A DNA stretch of 64,000 nt, taken from contig JBCBKP010000007.1 in the NCBI GenBank assembly GCA_038521625.1, forward strand, positions 1 through 64,000. The letters run 5' to 3'. Shown here one piece after another: positions 7,550-16,256 of the stretch. The notes under the pieces were generated by a model that saw only the letters and a list, made by a program, of their open reading frames with translations, made no database searches and had not been told where the DNA came from. Within the stretch, counting starts at the first letter, position 1; each line of letters opens with the position of its first letter. The DNA comes from JBCBKP01 sp038521625 (lineage in GTDB: Bacteria; Planctomycetota; Phycisphaerae; Phycisphaerales; UBA1924). Made by a program: the position numbers and the translations under genes.

Positions 7550-8746
7550 ATGTCTCATGGTGTGCGGGCGGCGGGTGTGTTGGCGTTGGCGGCGGGTCTC
7601 GCCGCGGCGGGCGAGGACGAGTTCGATCGCGGGCTTGCGCGGCTGGAGCTGCGCGCGGCGGCGCAGGCGGCGTCGGAGCGGGCGGAGCGTCCGAGTCGCG
7701 AGCGGATCACGCTGGGGGGCGACGACGGAGCGTCGCTGTGGGTGGGCGGCACGCTGCAGACGCGGTACCAGGCGTCGTTTCGCGACGGCGACGGGCTCGG
7801 GTCGGAGGACGACACGCTGGGGTTTTCGATCCGTCGGCTTCGGATCCGTCTGGAGGGCAAGCTGCCGGACGATCGCGCGAGCTTCCGGATCCGGACGGAG
7901 AGCGCGCCGGGGTCGGAGACGCGGCTGCTCGAGGCGTACGTGGACTTCCGGCCCGTGGAGGGGCTGCGGCTGCGCGTCGGTCAGTCGATCAACCGGTTCA
8001 GCCGGATCTGGTACACGCCCAACACCTACCAGCTCGCGGTGGACCGTCCGATCGTCGTCAACCAGACGCACCCGGTCGCGTTCCTGCGCTCGCAGGGCTT
8101 CGAGATGGAGCTGCGCAACGAGAGCGATCGGTTCTTCCTGCAGCTCACGGAGGGTTCGCTGAGTTTCAACAGCGGGTTCGATGGGTCGCCGGACGACTGG
8201 GCGGTGACGGCGCGGTGGGATCACAAGTTCGCGGGCGCGTGGTCGCAGCTCGGGCAGCTGACCAGCCCGCCGGGGAGCGAGTTCGCGGCGGTGGTCGGCG
8301 CCGGGTTCCACGCGGAGGGCTCGGACGACGATGAGGACGGGCGTCTGGCGTGGACGGTGGACGGCTCGGTCTACGGGGATGGATGGGTGGTGACGGCGGG
8401 GTATCTCGGGCGCTCGGCCGAGGACCTGAACGTCGGCGGGTCGCAGCCGGAGTCGGTGCACTCGGTATTCGTGGAGGGCGGCCGGTATCTCTCGGACCGC
8501 TTCGAGGTGTTCGCGCGGTACGAGCACTCGCTCACGAGCGACGACGGGGTCGAGGACTTCTCGTTCGTGACGGCCGGGTTCAACTACTACTTCTTCGGTC
8601 AGCCGCTGAAGCTCTCGGCGGACATCAGCTACGCGATCAACGAGGTGGACGACGTCTACGACCGCTCGGTCGACGGGCTGCTCGAGGACCTGGCGGGCGA
8701 GGACGGGCAGATCGTGGTCCGGACGCAGCTGCAGCTGCTGTTCTGA
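7550..8746 (+). CDS. Outer-membrane porin, OprO/OprP-like family
   Basis: A 398-residue beta-barrel protein. GGAGG precedes the ATG at 7550, and the product has a signal peptide (VLALAAGLAAAGE), a short helical segment (residues 25-55) and then the barrel with SIRRLRIRLEGKLPDDRASF and the aromatic C-terminal residue LQLLF required for outer-membrane assembly. It resembles the phosphate-selective porin family, like the product at 18816, but is shorter and less codon-biased. The two are paralogues in architecture: the same opening, the same YVDF/VRAGQ-type strand order, and the same LQL-x-F ending. Solute specificity is not readable from the sequence. Confidence 0.85.
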   Translation: MSHGVRAAGVLALAAGLAAAGEDEFDRGLARLELRAAAQAASERAERPSRERITLGGDDGASLWVGGTLQTRYQASFRDGDGLGSEDDTLGFSIRRLRIRLEGKLPDDRASFRIRTESAPGSETRLLEAYVDFRPVEGLRLRVGQSINRFSRIWYTPNTYQLAVDRPIVVNQTHPVAFLRSQGFEMELRNESDRFFLQLTEGSLSFNSGFDGSPDDWAVTARWDHKFAGAWSQLGQLTSPPGSEFAAVVGAGFHAEGSDDDEDGRLAWTVDGSVYGDGWVVTAGYLGRSAEDLNVGGSQPESVHSVFVEGGRYLSDRFEVFARYEHSLTSDDGVEDFSFVTAGFNYYFFGQPLKLSADISYAINEVDDVYDRSVDGLLEDLAGEDGQIVVRTQLQLLF

Positions 8747-8779
8747 CCGCGGCGGGGGCCCGCCGCCTACGCTGGCGGC

Positions 8780-9691
8780 ATGAGCCTCATCGTCACCGGA
8801 ACCATCAGCATCGACACCGTCTACACGCCCGAGGGCGGGCACCGCGAGGCCGTCCTGGGCGGCTCTTGCGCGTACTTCGCCGCGGCGGCCAGCCACTACG
8901 GGCCGGTCCGTCTGGTCGCGGCGGTCGGGGACGACTTCCCCGAGGCGCTGGACGGCACGCTCGCGAAGTTCACGAACATCGACGCGTCGGGGCTCGAGCG
9001 TCGCTCGGGCTCGAAGACCTTTCGGTGGGGCGGGAAGTACATGGAGGACGTGAACCAGCGCGAGACGCTGTTCACCGAGCTGGGTGTGCTGGAGGAGGCC
9101 CCGCCGCCGGTGCCGGAGCACTTCAAGGACTCGGCGTACCTGTTCCTGGCGAACAGCCACCCGGGCGTGCAGATGGGGATGCTCGAGAGCCTGCCGAACG
9201 TCGAGCTTTCGGTCGTCGACACGATGGACCTGTGGATCAACGTCGCGCGGGAGGACCTGGCGCGTCTGCTGGCGCGGGTCGACGGTCTGGTGCTGAACAA
9301 CGAGGAGGCGGAGCTCTACACGGGCAAGCGCAACCCGATCACGGCGGGCAAGAAGATCCTGGAGGAGGGCCCGACGTTCGTGGTCGTCAAGAAGGGCGAG
9401 CACGGGGCGCTGCTGATCCATCGGGACGGGATCGCGGCGCTGCCGGCGTTCCCGGCGGAGGAGGTCGTCGACCCGACGGGCGCGGGGGACACGTTCGCGG
9501 GCGGGATGATGGCGCACATCGCGAAGACCGGCGACACGTCGTTCGAGGGCATCCGGGCGGCGATGGCGCACGGGACGGTGATCGCGAGTTTCACGATCGA
9601 GACGTTCAGTCTGGATCGGTTGAGCGAGTTGAACCAGGACCGGATCCAGGCGCGGTATGAAGAGTTCGCGCGGATGACGCGGATCGGGTGA
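8780..9691 (+). CDS. PfkB-family sugar/nucleoside kinase
   Basis: A 303-residue kinase of the ribokinase/PfkB fold. The N-terminal GGSCAYFAAAA substrate-binding element and the C-terminal DPTGAGDTFAGG signature, with its catalytic aspartate near residue 237, are both intact. The family phosphorylates sugars, nucleosides or related alcohols using ATP. A short lid between residues 30 and 100 contains FRWGGKYMEDVNQRETLF, where substrate specificity would lie; I cannot assign it. It starts 33 bp after the porin stop and is followed within 8 bp by the methyltransferase, suggesting co-transcription. Confidence 0.88.
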   Translation: MSLIVTGTISIDTVYTPEGGHREAVLGGSCAYFAAAASHYGPVRLVAAVGDDFPEALDGTLAKFTNIDASGLERRSGSKTFRWGGKYMEDVNQRETLFTELGVLEEAPPPVPEHFKDSAYLFLANSHPGVQMGMLESLPNVELSVVDTMDLWINVAREDLARLLARVDGLVLNNEEAELYTGKRNPITAGKKILEEGPTFVVVKKGEHGALLIHRDGIAALPAFPAEEVVDPTGAGDTFAGGMMAHIAKTGDTSFEGIRAAMAHGTVIASFTIETFSLDRLSELNQDRIQARYEEFARMTRIG

Positions 9692-9698
9692 AGCCGCG

Positions 9699-10346
9699 AT
9701 GGGCGGCGCCGACTACCTGGATCCGTACCGCGAGGCGTTCGAGGACGCGGGGCCGCGCTTCGAGGCGCTGCTCTGGAAGAACCCGCGGGCGCAGATCGCG
9801 CGGTTCGATGCCGCGATCGACACGGTCTCGATGCGGGACGCGGTGGTGGCCGACCTGGGCTGCGGGCTGGGTGACCTGGCGCTGCGGCTGGACGAGCGCG
9901 GGGCGAGGCCTCTGAAGTACATCGGGGTCGAGGGCGTCGGGGGGCTGGCCGAGGCGGCGCTCAAGAAGATCTCGGGGCTCGGCTTTGCGACGGCGGTGCA
10001 CGAGGCGGACTTCGTCGCCGAGGCGGGGGTGTTCGAGGACCTGGTGCGCGACCACGGGGTGCGGGTGTTGGTCTTTAGCGGCTCGCTGAACACGCTGAAG
10101 CAGCGCGAGGCCGAGCGGGTGCTCGATCGGGCGTGGGGCGCGATCGCGCCGGCGACCGGCGCGGGCCTGGTGTTCAACTTCCTGTCCGATCGGCACGGGG
10201 GGCGGCGGACGGAGGCGACCGGGCCGGCGAACCGGTACGACACGGTCCGGGCTCTCGGCTGGGCGATGGACCGGACGCCGCTGGTGCGGTTCAGCCAGGA
10301 TTACCTCGAGGGGCACGACGCGACGATCGCGATGATCGCCGGCTGA
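9699..10346 (+). CDS. Class I SAM-dependent methyltransferase
   Basis: A 215-residue Rossmann-fold methyltransferase. Motif I is VADLGCGLGDLALRLDERG near residues 50-68, followed by an acidic motif II (YIGVEGVGGLAEAAL) and a post-motif VLVFSGSLNTLKQRE in the place of motif IV. The C-terminal half has YLEGHDATIAMIAG. It is short, without a substrate-recognition extension, so the acceptor is unknown. Placed 8 bp behind the PfkB kinase and probably translated from the same transcript. Confidence 0.8.
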   Translation: MGGADYLDPYREAFEDAGPRFEALLWKNPRAQIARFDAAIDTVSMRDAVVADLGCGLGDLALRLDERGARPLKYIGVEGVGGLAEAALKKISGLGFATAVHEADFVAEAGVFEDLVRDHGVRVLVFSGSLNTLKQREAERVLDRAWGAIAPATGAGLVFNFLSDRHGGRRTEATGPANRYDTVRALGWAMDRTPLVRFSQDYLEGHDATIAMIAG

Positions 10347-10373
10347 TTCGTGAAGCTTCCTTTAAGTCGGCCC

Positions 10374-10416
10374 CGCCGCCGAGACGCGGCGTTGCGGGCC
10401 GGCATTGTCTTGCCGG
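10374..10416 (+). terminator. Two consecutive GC hairpins after the kinase/methyltransferase pair
   Basis: Hairpin one is CGCCGC / GCGGCG (10374-10391) with a 6-base loop; hairpin two is CCGGCA / TGCCGG (10399-10416) with loop TTGTCT, followed by TTCTG. There is no proper T run, so factor-independent termination would be weak. They lie between the methyltransferase stop and the next ribosome site. Confidence 0.3.
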
Positions 10417-10444
10417 TTCTGATCATGGACACGGAGGCGCCCCG

Positions 10445-11044
10445 ATGCACGCAGCCACGCACGCGCAGTTCGCCGCGCTGATCGCGACCGCCGTCATCGC
10501 CGGGCCCGGGACGGCCCGGGTGACCGTCGTGGACGATCTTACGGACGGGTCGTTCGACCCCAGGTTCGCCTACGACTTCTTCGGCGATGACGATCTCGCC
10601 TTGCTCGACGTCGCGACGCTCACGGGTTTCCCGGCGGACAGCCCGGTCGTGATGCAGCTCGACGCGCTGACCGAGGACCGCAGCGGGCTGACGGCGGGCG
10701 GGCTCTCGCTGAGCCCGGACCTCGTCGAGATCACGTTCGCGGGCGTGGGCGATCCGATCGTCGAGGCGGTGATCCGCGTGACCGACGCGTTCGGCCCGGG
10801 CCTGTTCATCATCGAGGCGGACTTCACCGACGAGACGGGATTTTTCACGATCGGCGCCGGCAACACGCCGGAGACCGTGCTCATCGGCACGCGCGTGACG
10901 GACCTGCTCGGCCCGATCCGAGCGATCCGGATAATCGGGTTCGACTCGCTCGTGACCGAGGTCTCGGTCACCGCCGTGCCGGGGCCGGGCCCGGTGGGCG
11001 CGGCGTTGCTCGGCCTCGCGGCGCTGCGGCGTCGCCGCGACTGA
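10445..11044 (+). CDS. Secreted protein with PEP-CTERM-like sorting tail
   Basis: A 199-residue exported protein with GGAGG ahead of the ATG at 10445. The N-terminus is a short signal peptide (HAQFAALIATAVIAGPGTA). The body is a beta-rich domain of unknown family, rich in Asp and Thr. The C-terminus is a tripartite sorting signal: VPGPGPVG, a hydrophobic stretch AALLGLAAL, then RRRRD. In this lineage such tails direct processing by an exosortase and attachment to the cell surface or extracellular matrix. The exosortase gene is not in the window. The protein lacks any enzymatic signature. Confidence 0.8.
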   Translation: MHAATHAQFAALIATAVIAGPGTARVTVVDDLTDGSFDPRFAYDFFGDDDLALLDVATLTGFPADSPVVMQLDALTEDRSGLTAGGLSLSPDLVEITFAGVGDPIVEAVIRVTDAFGPGLFIIEADFTDETGFFTIGAGNTPETVLIGTRVTDLLGPIRAIRIIGFDSLVTEVSVTAVPGPGPVGAALLGLAALRRRRD

Positions 11045-11066
11045 CCGCCGCTACCATCGCGTCTCC

Positions 11067-11804
11067 ATGGCCACGATCCTCGTCCTGCAGCACAGCCGTT
11101 ACGAACCGCCCCGACGCCTCGGTCTGACGCTCCGGGACCAGGGGTTCAAGCTCGACATCCGGCAGCTCCACACGTCGCCCGAGGAGGGCGGCGACACGCT
11201 GCCGCCGGATCTCGACGCGTACGCGGGGCTGATCAGTCTCGGCGGCGGGCAGAACGTCGACGAGGGCCACTGGTGGATCGAGCCCGAGTGCGGGCTGATC
11301 CGCGAGGCGCACCGGCGCGAGCTCGCGGTGATCGGCGTGTGCCTCGGCGCGCAGATGGTCGCGAAGGCGCTCGGCGGTGCGGTCGGCAAGATGGATAAGC
11401 CCGAGGCGGGGTTCTGCCCGGTCTCGATCGTCGGCTCGGGGCAGACCGACCGCATCCTGGCGGGGCTGCGCTGGGACCACCACCAGTTCCAGTCGCACGG
11501 CTACGAGATCACCGAGCTCCCGCCGGGCGCCGAGAACGTCATCACGAGCCCGGCCTCCAAGGTGCAGTGCTTCAAGGCGGGGATCCGGACATACGCGTTC
11601 CAGTTCCACTTCGAGCTCGACCGCGAGGGCATCGAGGCGCTGGTGCGCGAGGAGGCTGGGATCTTCGAGCGTGCGGGCGTGTCGGTCGACGAGATCCACA
11701 CGCAGTGCGATGCGCACTACGCGACGTTCGCGCGGCTGTCGGACCGGCTGTGCGTGAACCTCGCGGCGTTCGGCTTCGCGTTTGACGAGCTGCTGAGCGC
11801 CTGA
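11067..11804 (+). CDS. Class I glutamine amidotransferase-like protein (GMP synthase GATase type)
   Basis: A 245-residue stand-alone class I amidotransferase domain. The nucleophile elbow is VIGVCLGAQMVA with Cys92, and the catalytic His lies in TYAFQFHFELDREGIE; the oxyanion region is LGGGQNVD. Close relatives are annotated as GMP synthase-like amidotransferases and sometimes act as gamma-glutamyl hydrolases. The C-terminal 50 residues have an extra helical segment. It starts 22 bp after the PEP-CTERM-like gene; a DNA glycosylase follows 9 bp downstream. Substrate unknown. Confidence 0.88.
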   Translation: MATILVLQHSRYEPPRRLGLTLRDQGFKLDIRQLHTSPEEGGDTLPPDLDAYAGLISLGGGQNVDEGHWWIEPECGLIREAHRRELAVIGVCLGAQMVAKALGGAVGKMDKPEAGFCPVSIVGSGQTDRILAGLRWDHHQFQSHGYEITELPPGAENVITSPASKVQCFKAGIRTYAFQFHFELDREGIEALVREEAGIFERAGVSVDEIHTQCDAHYATFARLSDRLCVNLAAFGFAFDELLSA

Positions 11805-11813
11805 TCGGACGGG

Positions 11814-12764
11814 ATGGGCTCGACGCTCACGATCCGCACGCCCGCCGACTTCGAGCTCGCGCGCGATGTCTGCTCGTACGGCTATTTCCTGCTCGCGCCG
11901 AACCACTGGGACACGCGCCGGCGGACGCTGTCGCGGACGCTGGATGTCGACGGGCTCGCGACCTCGGTGACGGTGCGGCAGAAGTCGGCCGGGGTTCTGA
12001 GCGCCCGGTTCGACGCGGCGCTGGACCGCGCGCGGCAGTCGCTGGCGCGTGCGCAGCTCTCGCGCATGCTCCGGCTCGACGAGGACGAGGCGGAGCTGGC
12101 CGAGTTTCATCGTGTCGATCGGCGCTGGAAGAAGTCGGGGCGGGGGCGTCTGTTCCGGTCGGCGACCCTGTTCGAAGACGTCGTCAAGACGGTGACGAGC
12201 TGCAACGTGGCGTGGCCCAGCACGATCCGGATGAACATGCGTCTGTGCGAGGTCTTCGGGAAGCGGTCGGCGAGCAAGGCCCCGGCGTTCCCGACGGAGC
12301 AGAAGCTGGCGCGGGCCCGCCCGGCGACGCTGCGCGCCCGGTGCGGCGTGGGCTACCGGGATGCCCGGCTGGTCGAGCTGGCGAAGAAGTTCATGAAGGG
12401 CGAGATCGACGAGGGGTGGCTCTCGGACGCTTCGACCGCGGACGACGAGGTCTTCGCGTTCCTCAAGTCGCTGCCGGGCATCGGGCCGTACGCGGCGGGG
12501 AACATCATGATGCTGCTGGGGCGGTACTCGCGGCTGGCGCTGGACACCGAGTCGGTGCGTCACGGCAAGGCGGTGCTGGGCATGGAGGGGACCGAGGCGC
12601 AGCTCTACAAGCAGCTGGCGGCGCACTACGAGCCGTTCGGACGGCACAAGTTCCGCAGCTACTGGTTCGAGCTTTGGGATTTCTACGAGAGCAGGCGTGG
12701 CGCGGCGGAGGAGTGGGACCGCGAGACGACGGGCCGGACGTTCACGGCGGCGCAGCTGGGGTAG
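11814..12764 (+). CDS. HhH-GPD DNA glycosylase (AlkA-like)
   Basis: A 316-residue base-excision repair protein. The helix-hairpin-helix appears as SLPGIGPYAAGNIMMLLG near residues 217-234, and the catalytic aspartate as ALDTESVRH (about residue 243). The N-terminal domain contains RLFRSATLFEDVVKTVTSCN, matching the substrate-side region of 3-methyladenine DNA glycosylase II. The Cys cluster of an iron-sulfur site is absent, which excludes MutY and Nth. It would remove alkylated bases, complementing ogt in the same window. It probably shares a transcript with the amidotransferase upstream. Confidence 0.85.
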   Translation: MGSTLTIRTPADFELARDVCSYGYFLLAPNHWDTRRRTLSRTLDVDGLATSVTVRQKSAGVLSARFDAALDRARQSLARAQLSRMLRLDEDEAELAEFHRVDRRWKKSGRGRLFRSATLFEDVVKTVTSCNVAWPSTIRMNMRLCEVFGKRSASKAPAFPTEQKLARARPATLRARCGVGYRDARLVELAKKFMKGEIDEGWLSDASTADDEVFAFLKSLPGIGPYAAGNIMMLLGRYSRLALDTESVRHGKAVLGMEGTEAQLYKQLAAHYEPFGRHKFRSYWFELWDFYESRRGAAEEWDRETTGRTFTAAQLG

Positions 12765-12767
12765 TCG

Positions 12768-12788
12768 TTTGTGAGCTTTGCGCAAACA
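12768..12788. promoter_or_regulatory. Palindrome upstream of a secreted protein gene
   Basis: GTTTG (12768-12772) and CAAAC (12784-12788) form inverted arms, and inside lies the perfect palindrome TTTGCGCAAA (12778-12787). It is the only AT-rich spot between the glycosylase and the next gene and could be an operator; no regulator can be named. Confidence 0.25.
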
Positions 12789-12856
12789 TTACAACGCGTC
12801 CGCAACGCATCCCGGCGCCCCGCGTACCGACAAGGGCTCGCGCGGGGAAGAAGGGG

Positions 12857-14653
12857 ATGCACATGATAACCCACCGGGTCTCGCGTTCGTTCGTGGTTGC
12901 GGTATCGGGCTTGCTGCCGGCGGGCTTCGCTTCGAACGCGGCGTCGGCTCAAGTCCCGCTATTCGAGGAGGTTGCCGTGGCGGGCGACCGCGTGGCGGGC
13001 GTGCTCGGCGCCGAGTTCGCCGGGCTTGGGCGGTTCCCGAGCGGGCCGGCGGTCTCGGCCGGGGGCGGCGTCACGCTGTTCGGCACGATCGCGGTCGATC
13101 GCGACAACCTCCCGCCGGAGGAGCGGCTCGCGTTGCTAGCGCGTGTCGGTGGTGGGCTCAGGTTGCTCGCGGGCGTTGGCTCGCGGCTGGACGATCTTGA
13201 TCGTGCGACGATCTCCGAGCTGTCGGGGCCGCTGGGCGTGAGCGACGCGGGTGCCGTGCTGTTCAACGCGACGCTTGAGGGGCCGGGCGTCGTCGCGTCG
13301 AACGATCGCGTGCTTGTGTTCGCGAGCTCGGGTCGCCTCGAGACGGTTGTCCGGACGGGAGCGCCCGCGCCGGGCGCCGGCGGCGACCTCTTTGACTCCG
13401 TCACGGGCGGCGCGATCAACGACTCGGAGCGGATCGCGTTCGGTGCGAGCCTGCGCTCGCCGGAGAGCCCCCCTGGGGCGGACTGCGGCGGCAGCGCGGT
13501 GTTCTTTGCGGCAGATGGCGCGGCGCCGCGGCTGATCGCGCGTGAGGGCGGCATCGCGCCCGGCTCGGGTGGGGAGATGTTCTCCTGCTCGCTCTCGGCG
13601 CCGCAGATCGATGACCGGGACTCGGTGCTCATTGCGGTGCGGCTCGAGTCGTCCGTGCCGGGTTCCGAGACCCGTCAGGCGCTCTACGCGTGGTCCGAGG
13701 CGGACGGGCTGGCCCCCGTTGCGATTGATGGTCAGGTTGCGCCCGGTGTCCCCGGCTTCGAGTTCGCCGGGTTCAGCTCGCCGGTGCTCGATCCGCGCGG
13801 CGATTTCGTTGTCGGTGCCGGTTTGCGCCGGATCGAGTTCGAGCCGGGCGCGGAGGAGTTCGGCTCGGCCCTGTACGTCGGCGATGCCGCGTCGGATGCT
13901 GGATCGTTGCGCCCGGTGCTTGTGAGCGGCGATCGTGTCCCGGATGATCGCGATGAGGTCTTCGTGACGTTTATCGCGCCGACGATCGGCGGCTCGGGCG
14001 CCGTCGCGTTCGCCGCGATCGTCGAACGGTCCCGCGACAATGCGGGCGCGCTGAGCTCGAAGGCGCTGTTCTTGGCCGACGGTGAGGTCATCGAGATCGC
14101 CCGCGATGGGGAGCCGGCGCCTGGCGCGGACGGGGCGGTCTTCGATCGCCTGGGGACGGCCGGCGCGCCGTCGGTGAACGAATCGGGCGACGTCGCGTTC
14201 ATCGCGTCTCTCCGCGATATCACCGGCGATCGGTCGGGGCGTGGCCTGTTCGTCTACGACCGTGCGGAGCGTGTGACGCGGCTGCTTGTCCGAGAGGGGG
14301 GGCTGTTCGAGCGCACCGGCGGTGAGACGGCGACGATCGGGCGGATCGCGTTCTCCAGTCCGAGAGGGCCACGGGTGACCGGGCTGGGTGACGGCAAGCG
14401 CGAGGTCGCGTACTCGCTCGCCTTTGATGACGGATCTTCGGGGGTGTTCCGCACCGCGCTGCCGCTGCCGTGCTCGGCGGCCGATCTCGGCGAGCCGTTC
14501 GGGAGCACGTCGTCGTCTGACATCGGGGCGTTCCTCGGTCTCTTCTTTGAGGGGAGCTTCCGCGCGGCGTCGCTCGCGGAGCCCGCGGGTGTCGCCTCGC
14601 AGGCCGATGTAGCCGAATTCGTGCGGTTGTTCTTCGAGGGGTGCGGGAACTAG
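12857..14653 (+). CDS. Large secreted repeat protein with dockerin-like C-terminal pair
   Basis: A 598-residue exported protein. The signal peptide is RSFVVAVSGLLPAGFASNAASAQ. The body contains several diverged repeats of about 60-70 residues, each with a TGAPAPGAGG / REGGIAPGSGG / DGQVAPGVPG / DGEPAPGADG turn, as in the beta-propeller-like choice proteins common in planctomycetes. The last 60 residues form a duplicated motif: CSAADLGEPFG, then SDIGAFLGLFFEG, then DVAEFVRLFFEGCGN, resembling a dockerin with EF-hand-like spacing and bounded by two cysteines. Such ends are recurrent in exoproteins of this lineage. A second ATG at 12863 has a better-spaced AAGGGG ribosome site and may be the true start. 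Confidence 0.75.
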   Translation: MHMITHRVSRSFVVAVSGLLPAGFASNAASAQVPLFEEVAVAGDRVAGVLGAEFAGLGRFPSGPAVSAGGGVTLFGTIAVDRDNLPPEERLALLARVGGGLRLLAGVGSRLDDLDRATISELSGPLGVSDAGAVLFNATLEGPGVVASNDRVLVFASSGRLETVVRTGAPAPGAGGDLFDSVTGGAINDSERIAFGASLRSPESPPGADCGGSAVFFAADGAAPRLIAREGGIAPGSGGEMFSCSLSAPQIDDRDSVLIAVRLESSVPGSETRQALYAWSEADGLAPVAIDGQVAPGVPGFEFAGFSSPVLDPRGDFVVGAGLRRIEFEPGAEEFGSALYVGDAASDAGSLRPVLVSGDRVPDDRDEVFVTFIAPTIGGSGAVAFAAIVERSRDNAGALSSKALFLADGEVIEIARDGEPAPGADGAVFDRLGTAGAPSVNESGDVAFIASLRDITGDRSGRGLFVYDRAERVTRLLVREGGLFERTGGETATIGRIAFSSPRGPRVTGLGDGKREVAYSLAFDDGSSGVFRTALPLPCSAADLGEPFGSTSSSDIGAFLGLFFEGSFRAASLAEPAGVASQADVAEFVRLFFEGCGN

Positions 14654-15684
14654 GCGTCGCCCTCGAGCGCCTCGCGGATCATCTCGCCGTGCTCCGCCGG
14701 CTTGTCGTCGTCGCCGTAGGCCTCGACGATGCGCTGCACGAGTCGGTGGCGGACGACGTCGTCTCCGAGCAGCTGGCAGAAGGCGACGCCGGGCACGCGT
14801 GCGAGGCGGCGCGCGGCGTCGACCAGGCCGCTCTGGCGCGGGTCGGGCAGGTCGATCTGCGTGGTGTCGCCGGTGATGATCATCCGGCTGCCCTGGCCCA
14901 TGCGGGTCAGCGCCATCTGCATCTGGCCGCGGGTGGTGTTCTGGGCCTCGTCGAGCAGGATCACGGCGTGGTTCAGGGTGCGGCCGCGCATGAAGGCGAG
15001 CGGGACGATCTCGATGACGTCGCTCTCGGTGAAGCGCCGGATCGAGCCGAAGTCGAGCATGTCGTGGAGGGCGTCGAGGAGCGGGCGGAGGTAGGGGTTG
15101 ACCTTGTCCTGGAGGTCGCCGGGGAGGAAGCCGAGGCGCTCGCCGGCCTCGACCGCGGGTCGCGCGAGCACGACGCGCTGGACGCGCCCGAGCTTGAGCA
15201 TGTGGACGGCGGCGGCGACGGCGAGGTAGGTCTTGCCGGTGCCGGCGGGCCCGACGCCGAAGACGAGCTCGTTGGTCCGGATGGCCTCGAGGTAGTTCGC
15301 CTGGCCGTCGGTCTTGGGTCGGACGGTGCGGCCCGAGACCGCGACGGTCAGCGGGCCCTCCCAGCCGTCGCCGGCGACGCTGGTGGTGGGCGAGGGCTGG
15401 TCGGCGAGCATGCCGGCGCTCTCGGCGCGGGCGGCCTCGGCGGCGATCAGGTCGAGGACGCCCTGCGGGCTCAGCGGTCGTCCGTCCTTCGCGGCCTGGG
15501 CCAGTTCGTCGAGGATGCGGCGAGCGACGGCGACGCGCCCGGAGGGACCGGACACGCGGATCGCGCCGTCGCGCGACGCGACGTGGACGCCGATAGCCTC
15601 ACGGATCAGCTTGAGGTTCCGCTCCGCCGATCCGACGACCGCGATCTGCTCCGGGCCCGTGGGAACTCTGACCGTGACTTCCAA
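14650..15684 (-). CDS. phoH: PhoH-family ATPase with N-terminal KH-like domain
   Basis: A 344-residue cytoplasmic ATPase. The start is a TTG at 15684 with CAGGAG ten bases upstream; longer reading is open but antisense to the neighbouring lipoprotein. Residues 1-80 form a KH-like domain (VVGSAERNLKLIREAIGV). Walker A is GPAGTGKTYLA near residue 146, Walker B HAVILLDEAQN near 243. The family is linked to RNA metabolism and was first noted as phosphate-starvation induced in E. coli. It ends converging on the secreted repeat protein with a 4-bp overlap of coding ends, and is divergent from the lipoprotein gene, their starts nearly touching. Confidence 0.92.
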   Translation of the reverse strand: MEVTVRVPTGPEQIAVVGSAERNLKLIREAIGVHVASRDGAIRVSGPSGRVAVARRILDELAQAAKDGRPLSPQGVLDLIAAEAARAESAGMLADQPSPTTSVAGDGWEGPLTVAVSGRTVRPKTDGQANYLEAIRTNELVFGVGPAGTGKTYLAVAAAVHMLKLGRVQRVVLARPAVEAGERLGFLPGDLQDKVNPYLRPLLDALHDMLDFGSIRRFTESDVIEIVPLAFMRGRTLNHAVILLDEAQNTTRGQMQMALTRMGQGSRMIITGDTTQIDLPDPRQSGLVDAARRLARVPGVAFCQLLGDDVVRHRLVQRIVEAYGDDDKPAEHGEMIREALEGDA

Positions 15685-15697
15685 GCCGTGCGCACTC

Positions 15698-16216
15698 CTG
15701 CAAAGATTCGATCGTAGAGCGGTCGCGGCGGCCGGTTGCCTGGTTCTGGCCGGTTGCGGGGGGACGGTCGAGCGGCGCCCGGCGTTCGCTGCGGATCCCG
15801 CGAGCGCGGAGCGAGACGGGGCGACCGGGGTGACGGGCGAGACGGTCATCACGGCGGACTGGGCGGACGTGCCGGCGGCGCTGGAGCCGACGCTGACGCG
15901 GTGCGCCTGCGCCGTGGTCGAGACGGTCGCGTTCGAGGCCGATCTTCTGGATCCGCGTGACGACTCGCTGCCGTCGGCCGCGCCGCCGGTGTGGGGCTAC
16001 GAGCTCCGCGTGCTCACGCTCGAGGGTCAGGAGGGGACGCTCTCGGTCCGTCGGCTCGGGCCGCTGGAGGCGGTCGATCCGGTCGAGATCAGCATCGCGG
16101 CGCGGGTCGGGCCGTTCGGCGCGCCGGCGATCGAGCGGTGTCTTGTCGAGTCGCTCGCGCACCGGCTCGGGCAGCTGCGCGGCGTTGGCGCCGCGGAGCT
16201 GAGCTGGCCGGATTGA
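15698..16216 (+). CDS. Putative lipoprotein of unknown function
   Basis: About 172 residues with a lipoprotein signal, FDRRAVAAAGCLVLAGCGG, so the mature protein is a lipid-anchored periplasmic domain. The rest has a CACAVVETVAFEADLL segment and a WGYELRVLTLEGQEGTL beta stretch, ending in a helix (CLVESLAHRLGQL). No family recognised. No ATG or GTG lies in frame near the signal peptide; the only candidates are a CTG at 15698 or an upstream start inside phoH, so the true start is unsettled. The gene runs divergently from phoH and convergently towards phoR. Confidence 0.65.
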   Translation: MQRFDRRAVAAAGCLVLAGCGGTVERRPAFAADPASAERDGATGVTGETVITADWADVPAALEPTLTRCACAVVETVAFEADLLDPRDDSLPSAAPPVWGYELRVLTLEGQEGTLSVRRLGPLEAVDPVEISIAARVGPFGAPAIERCLVESLAHRLGQLRGVGAAELSWPD

Positions 16217-16256
16217 TTGAGTCAGGCCCTCCGGTCCTGAGGTGGGGCGGCCGGAT

